11,833 nt of DNA, taken from TCS-49 sp964442515. Lineage in GTDB: Bacteria > Campylobacterota > Campylobacteria > Campylobacterales > Sulfurovaceae. The position numbers were made by a program, and so were the translations under genes. The stretch covers positions 1-11,833 of the forward strand of contig CAYUAC010000061.1 of the NCBI GenBank assembly GCA_964442515.1, in the 5' to 3' direction. Of the stretch, positions 6,373-11,833 are shown in pieces. Every line of letters begins with the position of its first letter. Position 1 is the first letter of the stretch. The notes under the pieces were generated by a model, which worked only from the letters and a program-made list of their open reading frames with translations, was not told the DNA's origin and ran no database searches.

Positions 6373-8579
6373 ATTTCCACCTTAAATACGGCTCCGTCTT
6401 TACCGTTGTATACGCTCAAAACGCCGCCGCAGTGTTCTTCGATGATCGTTTTTGACATATACAGCCCAAGGCCCGTGCCGTCTTTGTTTTGCTTGGTACT
6501 AAAATAGGGTTCAAATATCTTATCTATTATTGTATCATCAATTCCGCCCGCGTTGTCTTCGATGGTAAGCACGTAGCGGCTGTTTTGATACGCCGTAGCG
6601 ATTTTGACCCACTTGTGTTCCATATCCGTTCGCTCAACCAGTACGTCTTCTGCGTTTTTGAGCAGATTCAAAATCACCTGGCGTACCTCGTTGGGATAGG
6701 TGTAAAAGTATTTGTGGCAGTCATACTCTTTATACAGCCGGATACTTCTGTTTTGCATAGAGGTAGCGATGATATTGATCGAATCATCAACCATCTGTTC
6801 CATCGTGACTTTCTTTTTATCTTTATGCTTTTTAAAAAAGTTTCTGAAATCATCGATGGTCGATGACAGATGCTGGGAATACTCATTGATATTGTCAAGC
6901 TTTGCGGCAAAATACTCTTTATCCATCCGTCCCATCGCAAGCTTCAGACTCATCGCGTTGGCGGTGGAACTGATCGCGGCTAACGGTTGGCGCCACTGGT
7001 GGGCGATCATACTGATCATCTCCCCCATCTGTGCCAGCCTGCTTTGATGCATCAGGTAGCGCTCTTTTTCTTCAAGCTGCCTTTCGACGCTTTTTTGTTC
7101 GGTCACATCGTCATATACGCCAAGAAGCGCTTCAGGCTGCGCGCTGCTGTTTTTCAGCGCTATTTTCGACGTCATAATGACGCGATCGCTTCCGTCATGC
7201 CGGCGCAGGAATTCCTGCTTTTTCATCAGTTTTTCATTTTCAAAAAGGACTTTGCGGTCATCTTCCTGGAAGATGCGGTTTTGCTCTTTGCTCCAGGGAA
7301 GTTCCTGATCGGTTTTGCCTATAAGTTCCTCTTCACGCGCAAAACCGCAGTCTTGCAGAAAGTAACTGTTGGCTTTGATATAACGCCCCTGCATATCCTT
7401 GATAAAAATACGAAGCGGTACGGCATTAAAAATCTCTTCCAGCTGGGTGTTGCTGCGTTCTAACTCCACGATAGACTGCTGCAGCTGCAGGGAAAGTTCG
7501 TTAAACTCTTTGGCGATTTCACCGAGTTCATCGTTGCTGTCGACACTGATGGCTTTGTAGCGTTTTTGTTTTAACTCTTTGATCGAAGCCACCAGTGAGT
7601 TTAAAGGCATCATAAAAAAGCGGTTGGTAAATGCCGTAACCAAAAGCGTCAGGGCTAAAAACGAAAGTGCCAGTACGGAGGTGACCTGATAAAAAAGAGT
7701 ATCCAGCCCCGCATGAAGATCTTTCTTGCTCAGACTTGAAACCGCAAACAGATTACCGCCGTTAAAATCCTCGCACAGCTTGATAAAATTATAAATATAC
7801 TCCGAAGCATCCACATACCCTCTACTGGCCTGCACCAAATCCTCGTATGAGAGATCCTGTACTTTTTTTCCGTTTTTAGAAAGCATAAAACCGGGCCCGA
7901 CAAGATAGAGCGAATCATTGATCCCCTCCACGAGGTTTTGAAAGTTTTTTTCATCGATGATAACGCCCAGTTTGATATAACCAAACACTTCATTATCCTT
8001 AAACAGCGGCGTCAGCTGCTGCAGATGCAATGCATCCTGATAATACCCGTATCTGGTTTCCTCACTGAGCCGGTCAAGAAAAACAGCATCAGGCTGTGTC
8101 ACCTGGCTGTTTTGATCAAGATAGATCACCTCGCCGCTGCTGTTAAAAGACTGCGTGATCCGCCTGCTGTCATGTCCGTACCTGCCGTGGGCCAAAAGCT
8201 CCTTTTGGGCGTTGAAGTAACTGACTTCAAAACTGTAGCCGTCCACCGAGAGGCTTTTACTGTTTTCAAGCAGTTTTTTCTTCTCTGAATCAAAGATAAG
8301 ATAACGGTAAGAGTCAGGATCCTGGTAATTAATGATAAGGTTGAGCGAATTAATGATTTCGGGATCGTTTTGCAAACTTTTGGCATATGAATTCAGCGAG
8401 GCTTGCAGATTTTGCATCTTGGATTCAAAAACTTCTAAACGGTGGGTGGTATCCTGCAAAGCCATCTTTTGAAAGTATGACTGCAGGTGGTTGTTGTAAA
8501 TGACTGCGACCATGACAAAGGCAAGGCTTAAAGGGACAAATATCAAAAGCAGCAGTTTATGTTTAAGCTTTATAGTCAT
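6369..8579 (-). CDS. Membrane sensor histidine kinase with Cache-like sensor, HAMP and PAS
   Basis: This is a 736-residue first gene of the signalling operon. TM1 is about 9-28, a large periplasmic domain about 30-295, TM2 about 298-318. HAMP follows (about 318-370, ending in DELGEIAKEFNELS), then PAS (about 377-495, closing with GVYDDVTEQK), a coiled coil, and the transmitter. Kinase motifs are H527 in MIAHQWRQPLA, N-box NLLKNAEDV (from 638), D675 in EDNAGG, EPYFSTK, and GTGLGLY (701-707). The periplasmic part includes TPLFKDNEVFGYIKLGVIID, resembling the end of a Cache fold; I cannot name its ligand. The cytoplasmic PAS could sense a second cue. ATG at 8579 is preceded by a GGTGG-containing element. 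Stop and next start overlap as ATGA, so it is probably produced together with the receiver-EAL protein and is its likely phosphodonor. Domain calls are firm except the exact sensor family. Confidence 0.92.
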   Translation of the reverse strand: MTIKLKHKLLLLIFVPLSLAFVMVAVIYNNHLQSYFQKMALQDTTHRLEVFESKMQNLQASLNSYAKSLQNDPEIINSLNLIINYQDPDSYRYLIFDSEKKKLLENSKSLSVDGYSFEVSYFNAQKELLAHGRYGHDSRRITQSFNSSGEVIYLDQNSQVTQPDAVFLDRLSEETRYGYYQDALHLQQLTPLFKDNEVFGYIKLGVIIDEKNFQNLVEGINDSLYLVGPGFMLSKNGKKVQDLSYEDLVQASRGYVDASEYIYNFIKLCEDFNGGNLFAVSSLSKKDLHAGLDTLFYQVTSVLALSFLALTLLVTAFTNRFFMMPLNSLVASIKELKQKRYKAISVDSNDELGEIAKEFNELSLQLQQSIVELERSNTQLEEIFNAVPLRIFIKDMQGRYIKANSYFLQDCGFAREEELIGKTDQELPWSKEQNRIFQEDDRKVLFENEKLMKKQEFLRRHDGSDRVIMTSKIALKNSSAQPEALLGVYDDVTEQKSVERQLEEKERYLMHQSRLAQMGEMISMIAHQWRQPLAAISSTANAMSLKLAMGRMDKEYFAAKLDNINEYSQHLSSTIDDFRNFFKKHKDKKKVTMEQMVDDSINIIATSMQNRSIRLYKEYDCHKYFYTYPNEVRQVILNLLKNAEDVLVERTDMEHKWVKIATAYQNSRYVLTIEDNAGGIDDTIIDKIFEPYFSTKQNKDGTGLGLYMSKTIIEEHCGGVLSVYNGKDGAVFKVEI

Positions 8580-8599
8580 TTACCCCACCATATTTATTT

Positions 8600-8628
8600 A
8601 TTATACTTATTGTATCACAAGATTGTAA
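8600..8628 (-). promoter_or_regulatory. Sigma70-type promoter of the signalling operon
   Basis: On the minus strand a perfect TATAAT (8605-8600) lies 20 bases before the ATG of the first kinase. Seventeen bases upstream is TTACAA (8628-8623), a weak match to the -35 consensus. Transcription would begin near 8593, giving a very short leader of about 14 bases that includes the GGTGG ribosome site. The -35 region lies within an inverted repeat. Confidence 0.6.
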
Positions 8629-8642
8629 CGAAATTGTTACAA
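8623..8642. promoter_or_regulatory. Perfect inverted repeat over the -35 region, putative operator
   Basis: The sequence is two perfect 7-base arms, TTGTAAC and GTTACAA, separated by 6 bases. It covers the -35 element of the promoter before the kinase operon. A symmetric repeat of this size at that position is typical of a dimeric transcription factor site. Which factor binds it cannot be read from the window, because none of the proteins here has a DNA-binding domain. It could also be part of a longer hairpin by chance in AT-rich DNA. Confidence 0.5.
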
Positions 8643-8680
8643 AAACTAAAAATATATCAGTAATCTGCGGCTTTTAGTTT
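8643..8680 (-). terminator. AT-rich hairpin with T tract after ychF
   Basis: On the minus strand AAACTAAAA (8680-8672, overlapping the ychF stop) can pair with TTTTAGTTT (8651-8643) around a 20-base loop, with further T's following. It would end the dedA-pepA-ychF transcript before the kinase-operon promoter. The stem is almost all A-T and the loop is long, so termination may be weak and read-through is possible. Confidence 0.35.
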
Positions 8681-9776
8681 ACACGTTAAAGCGAAAATGC
8701 ATTACATCGCCGTCATGCACCACATAATCCTTGCCTTCCAGACGCATCTTGCCCGCGTCTTTGGCGCCCTGATCGCCGCCGCAGGCGACAAAATCCTCAT
8801 AGCTGATTACTTCGGCTCTGATAAAACCTTTTTCAAAATCGTTGTGGATCACGGCCGCCGCCTGAGGCGCTTTGGTGCCTTCGGTGATCGTCCAGGCACG
8901 TACCTCTTTGACGCCGGCGGTAAAGTAACTGATAAGGCCGAGTTTGGCAAACCCAAGACGAATGATCTGTTCCAGACCGGACTCTTCTACGCCCAGGCTT
9001 TCAAGCATCTCTTTTTTCTCATCCTCGTCAAAGGTGACCATCTCCTCTTCAATCTTGGCACACAGTTTGATCACTTCGGAATCTGTTTGCGCCGCATGGT
9101 CTTTAACCCTTTTGACCAGCTCGTTATCTTCTTCCAGTTCGTCTTCGTTGACGTTGGCGCCGTAAATGATTGCTTTGTTGGTCAAAAAGCGCAGATCCCG
9201 GTCCAGCTTCTTAAACGTGTCGCTGTCATCATCAAAGGTTTTAACAGGATTGGAATCTTCCAAATGTTCCAGCAGCTTCTGAGCCGTTTCCAGCATTACT
9301 TTGGCGTCTTTATCCGCTTTTGCCTGCTTGGTAAGGCGCTGAATCCTATTTTCAAGCGTCTGAATATCAGCCAGCATCAACTCCGTTTCAATGATTTCGA
9401 TATCACGGAGCGGATCGACGCCGCCTTCGACGTGGCTGATATTGTCATCTTCAAAACAGCGCACCATATGCAAAATTACTTCGGTTTCTTTGATATTTGA
9501 TAAAAACTTGTTGCCAAGCCCCTCACCCGCGCTGGCACCCTTGACCAGCCCGGCAATATCGACAAAATCAATGGTCGCGTGCTGAACCTTTTGGGGTTTG
9601 ACGATTTCTGAAAGTTTGTCGATGCGCGGATCGGGGACGGGTACGACGGCCTTATTTGGCTCGATCGTACAAAAGGGAAAATTCTGCGCCTGGGCGTTTT
9701 GTGCCTTGGTTAATGCGTTAAACGTGGTGGATTTGCCCACGTTTGGCATACCTACGATTCCGATACTCAGTCCCAT
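8679..9776 (-). CDS. ychF: Redox-regulated/ribosome-associated ATPase YchF (OLA1 family)
   Basis: This 365-residue protein is close to the 363 of E. coli YchF. The P-loop is GMPNVGKS (9-16), G3 is DIAGLVKG (73-80), and the nucleotide-specificity box reads NVNE (208-211) instead of NKxD, which in this family explains ATP rather than GTP use. A coiled-coil insertion (about 130-200) is followed by a C-terminal TGS domain (about 282-364) ending in GDVMHFRFNV. YchF is an Obg-related ATPase that associates with ribosomes and is linked to stress responses in E. coli; its exact role is unsettled. The ATG directly abuts the pepA stop (TAGATG, no gap), with AAAAGGA about 10 bases upstream, so it is the last gene of the dedA-pepA-ychF operon. 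The identification is firm. Confidence 0.97.
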   Translation of the reverse strand: MGLSIGIVGMPNVGKSTTFNALTKAQNAQAQNFPFCTIEPNKAVVPVPDPRIDKLSEIVKPQKVQHATIDFVDIAGLVKGASAGEGLGNKFLSNIKETEVILHMVRCFEDDNISHVEGGVDPLRDIEIIETELMLADIQTLENRIQRLTKQAKADKDAKVMLETAQKLLEHLEDSNPVKTFDDDSDTFKKLDRDLRFLTNKAIIYGANVNEDELEEDNELVKRVKDHAAQTDSEVIKLCAKIEEEMVTFDEDEKKEMLESLGVEESGLEQIIRLGFAKLGLISYFTAGVKEVRAWTITEGTKAPQAAAVIHNDFEKGFIRAEVISYEDFVACGGDQGAKDAGKMRLEGKDYVVHDGDVMHFRFNV

Positions 9777-11153
9777 CTATTTACTATCCTTTTGTGCCAT
9801 ATTTTTAATAAATTCCACGCCAAGGGCTACGCCCGCTCCGCTGGCGCCGTGAGGATTGTAGCCCCAGGGTTTTTCCACATACGCAGGACCTGCGATATCG
9901 ATATGGACCCATCTGTCTTTATTGCCCTCATCGATAAACTCATCCAAAAAGCACGCGGCCGTAATCGCCCCGCCGTAGCGGCTGGAAGCGATATGACACA
10001 CATCGGCCACTTCGCTTTTAAGCAGTTTTGGCAAGTAGCGGTTAAAAGGCAGATACGCGATATTTTCACCGCTTTGACCGGCTGCTTTTTGCATACTGCA
10101 CACCATATCGGTATTGTGCGTCATGATGCCGCTTGTGTATTCGCCAAGCCCCACGGCACAAGCGCCTGTTAGTGTCGCTATATCTAAAAGCGCGTCGCAT
10201 TCGCCGATATTTTCCTGCGCGTAGCCCAGGCAGTCGGCCAGCACCAGCCGCCCTTCGGCGTCGGTGTTTTTGACTTCAATACTCTTGCCGTTTTTAGCAA
10301 TAAGCACGTCATCGGGTTTGTATGCATCGCCGCCGATCATATTTTCAACCGCGCCGATAACGGCGTGAACTTCTACGTCCAGCCCCAGCATACTAACAGC
10401 ATTGATGATCCCCATCGCCGCGCAACCGCCACTTTTGTCGCTTTTCATCGTCGCCATGAAATCACTTGGCTTCAGGCTCAGCCCGCCGCTGTCATAGGTA
10501 AGGCCCTTGCCCACGATGACGACTTTGGCTTTGGCATTTTTGGGCGTGTAGCTTAAGTGGCACAGTCTGGCTTCATTGACGCTGGCCCGTGATACCGCAA
10601 GCAGCGCGTTCATATTTTGCTGCTTCATCTGCTCTTCATCCAAAATAACGCAGCCAAGGTCGTTGTTTCTGGCCAGTTCGGTACTCAGGCTTGCCATAAC
10701 CTCTGGTGTGGCGTCATCAGGGGTGGTGTTGATAATATCTCTTGTATAATTGATCGCTTCGGCTACCGCCATTGCCTGGCTTGCCGCTTCACTGTCGCCG
10801 CCTTCGATCACGGCTGTTTTCACGCCGATTGCGGGCTTAGTTTTATACTTGTCAAAAACGTATCCGCCAAGGATAAGGCCCTGGACCACCGCATAGGTAT
10901 ACGCTTTTTTCTCCAACGTGATTTTGATCGTTTCAATTTTCTTGCCGCTTAAAGCTTTCACCGCAGCAGACGCGGCCAGTTTCAAACTCTCATCGCTTTC
11001 ATCTTCAAGTCCGCTGTAAAGCACGCCTTTTTCTGGCAGCAGACAGGTTTGTTCCGCCTTACCCTCAAATCCGAATCTGCGCAAAAAATCATCGCTTGTC
11101 TGCGATAAAACCACTTCTATATCATACTCTTGTTTTTCTAAAACTATATTCAT
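9777..11153 (-). CDS. pepA: Leucyl aminopeptidase (M17 family)
   Basis: This is a 458-residue cytosolic metallo-exopeptidase that removes N-terminal residues, typically Leu, from peptides; the family forms hexamers with two metals per active site. The signature NTDAEGRL lies at 296-303. Every expected catalytic position is present at a constant offset of 54 from E. coli PepA numbering: metal ligands K216, D221, D239, D298 and E300, and catalytic K228 and R302. The protein is about 45 residues shorter than E. coli PepA, with the shortening in the variable N-terminal domain, so DNA binding as reported for E. coli PepA should not be assumed. ATG at 11153 overlaps the dedA stop by 4 bases (ATGA), and a perfect AAGGAG sits 5 bases upstream within dedA. 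Its stop touches the ychF start. Confidence 0.96.
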   Translation of the reverse strand: MNIVLEKQEYDIEVVLSQTSDDFLRRFGFEGKAEQTCLLPEKGVLYSGLEDESDESLKLAASAAVKALSGKKIETIKITLEKKAYTYAVVQGLILGGYVFDKYKTKPAIGVKTAVIEGGDSEAASQAMAVAEAINYTRDIINTTPDDATPEVMASLSTELARNNDLGCVILDEEQMKQQNMNALLAVSRASVNEARLCHLSYTPKNAKAKVVIVGKGLTYDSGGLSLKPSDFMATMKSDKSGGCAAMGIINAVSMLGLDVEVHAVIGAVENMIGGDAYKPDDVLIAKNGKSIEVKNTDAEGRLVLADCLGYAQENIGECDALLDIATLTGACAVGLGEYTSGIMTHNTDMVCSMQKAAGQSGENIAYLPFNRYLPKLLKSEVADVCHIASSRYGGAITAACFLDEFIDEGNKDRWVHIDIAGPAYVEKPWGYNPHGASGAGVALGVEFIKNMAQKDSK

Positions 11154-11833
11154 TCATACTCCTTAACTACTTTTTTTTCTACTTTTTTGGTCGCTACATG
11201 GAAATAATACATCACCGATCCCACAAAAACAAGTGCAAACGGCACTGCCAGATACCAGTGGGCTTTGGCCCAGTGCAGGATTTCCATGATCTCTTTGCCA
11301 AAGTACCATGTCGGCAGAATCGTGATAGCCGCCCAGCACCACGCGCTGATGAGATTGATAATCGCAAATTTTTTGGCGTCATAGCGGGTTAATCCTATTG
11401 AGATGGGAATAACCGTTCGCATCCCAAAAAGATAACGCTGCACAAAAATAATCGGCCAGCCGTATCTTTTGAGCAGCAGATGGGCCAGCGCGAATTTGCG
11501 CCGCTGGCTTTTGAGCTTGCTTAAAACATACCCTTTGTTATACCGGCCGATATAAAAATTGATCTGATCCCCGGTAAACGCGCCCAGCCCCGCGACAAAG
11601 ATGGCCACGGGCACGAGCATATTTCCGTTGTGTGCCAGCAGCCCGGCCATAATAAGCCCCAGTTCGCCTTCTAAAATACTCCACGCAAAAAGGATGACGT
11701 ATCCGTATTCTTTCAGCAGATAGATAAATTTCTTATCCAACCCTTCAACGGGTGCCTGGTACAAATTATACGCCAGGATAAGAGCAAGCACCAAAACGGC
11801 AGATGCAACTAATTTTCCCGTATGTCGTTTAAT
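11150..11833 (-). CDS. DedA family inner-membrane protein (5' partial)
   Basis: This is a VTT/DedA-type polytopic membrane protein. The frame stays open to the window edge, with residues IKRHTGKLVASAV before the TTG at 11794, so the basic N-terminus and first hydrophobic segment run off the window and that TTG is not the start. Visible family features are the acidic ILEGELGLIMAGLLAHNG segment, the GAFTGDQINFYIGRYNKG block, and VQRYLFGMRTVIPISIG with two conserved arginines before a helix ending FAIINLISAWCWA. DedA proteins support membrane homeostasis and are implicated in lipid-carrier (undecaprenyl phosphate) or phospholipid translocation and proton-dependent transport; the substrate here is unknown. 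The C-terminal tail is Lys-rich (KKVEKKVVKEYE), and its last codons hold the Shine-Dalgarno of pepA, so the two are co-translated. Confidence 0.9.
   Translation of the reverse strand: MKRHTGKLVASAVLVLALILAYNLYQAPVEGLDKKFIYLLKEYGYVILFAWSILEGELGLIMAGLLAHNGNMLVPVAIFVAGLGAFTGDQINFYIGRYNKGYVLSKLKSQRRKFALAHLLLKRYGWPIIFVQRYLFGMRTVIPISIGLTRYDAKKFAIINLISAWCWAAITILPTWYFGKEIMEILHWAKAHWYLAVPFALVFVGSVMYYFHVATKKVEKKVVKEYE
11159..11164 (-). promoter_or_regulatory. Strong pepA ribosome binding site inside the dedA 3' end
   Basis: AAGGAG on the minus strand encodes Lys-Glu of the DedA tail and lies 5 bases before the pepA ATG at 11153. It fixes the pepA start and, with the ATGA stop/start overlap, points to coupled translation. 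Confidence 0.75.

Noticed and set aside
8577..8591. Three-codon reading frame (ATG GTG GGG TAA) directly before the first kinase start on the minus strand
   Set aside because: It contains the ribosome binding sequence of the kinase and would begin only a couple of bases after the predicted transcription start, so it is most likely chance.
8697..9500. A 267-residue plus-strand open frame opposite ychF
   Set aside because: Shadow of the strongly conserved ychF codons; no recognisable domain.
11792..11794. TTG at 11794 as the dedA start
   Set aside because: The frame stays open upstream to the window edge and encodes a basic stretch before the first hydrophobic segment, as expected for a membrane anchor, so the true start is outside.

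Overview
The window reads as ordinary chromosome of a Campylobacterota (former Epsilonproteobacteria) bacterium, probably a free-living Sulfurimonas/Sulfurovum/Sulfuricurvum-type organism. The clues are sensor kinases whose phospho-acceptor box reads AHQWRQPL, a style common in this group and in deltaproteobacteria, and a compact dedA-pepA-ychF housekeeping operon. The assignment is inference from gene style, since there is no rRNA or tRNA here to fix it. Coding density is very high. The only intergenic stretch longer than 20 bases is 8580-8678, and I see no mobile element, CRISPR array or RNA gene.

Layout. Positions 1-947 (+) hold the 3' end of metH (cobalamin-dependent methionine synthase, reactivation domain). 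It is followed 9 bases later by a membrane-anchored glucosaminidase-domain (Bax-like) protein at 957-1688 (+). That gene converges on, and overlaps by 4 bases, a four-gene minus-strand signalling operon running from 8579 down to 1685: (1) a Cache-like/HAMP/PAS membrane histidine kinase; (2) a receiver-degenerate GGDEF-EAL protein; (3) a second membrane histidine kinase with a different (dCache_3-like) sensor; (4) a soluble receiver-histidine kinase. Upstream of it, also on the minus strand, is an operon of a DedA membrane protein (5' end outside the window), leucyl aminopeptidase pepA, and the ATPase gene ychF.

How they fit together. The signalling operon looks like two tandem kinase + receiver units. 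The two membrane kinases share closely related transmitter halves but have unrelated sensor halves, and the two receivers are about 62% identical by hand count. None of the four proteins has a DNA-binding domain. The visible outputs are cyclic-di-GMP hydrolysis (the EAL domain keeps its catalytic residues, the GGDEF does not) and a further phosphorelay step through the receiver-kinase, whose downstream partner is not in the window. A sigma70-type promoter with a perfect 7-6-7 inverted repeat over its -35 region lies just before the first kinase, and an AT-rich hairpin at the ychF stop probably separates the two operons.

The most interesting item is the paired kinase/receiver signalling operon and its putative operator. 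The rest is conserved housekeeping.
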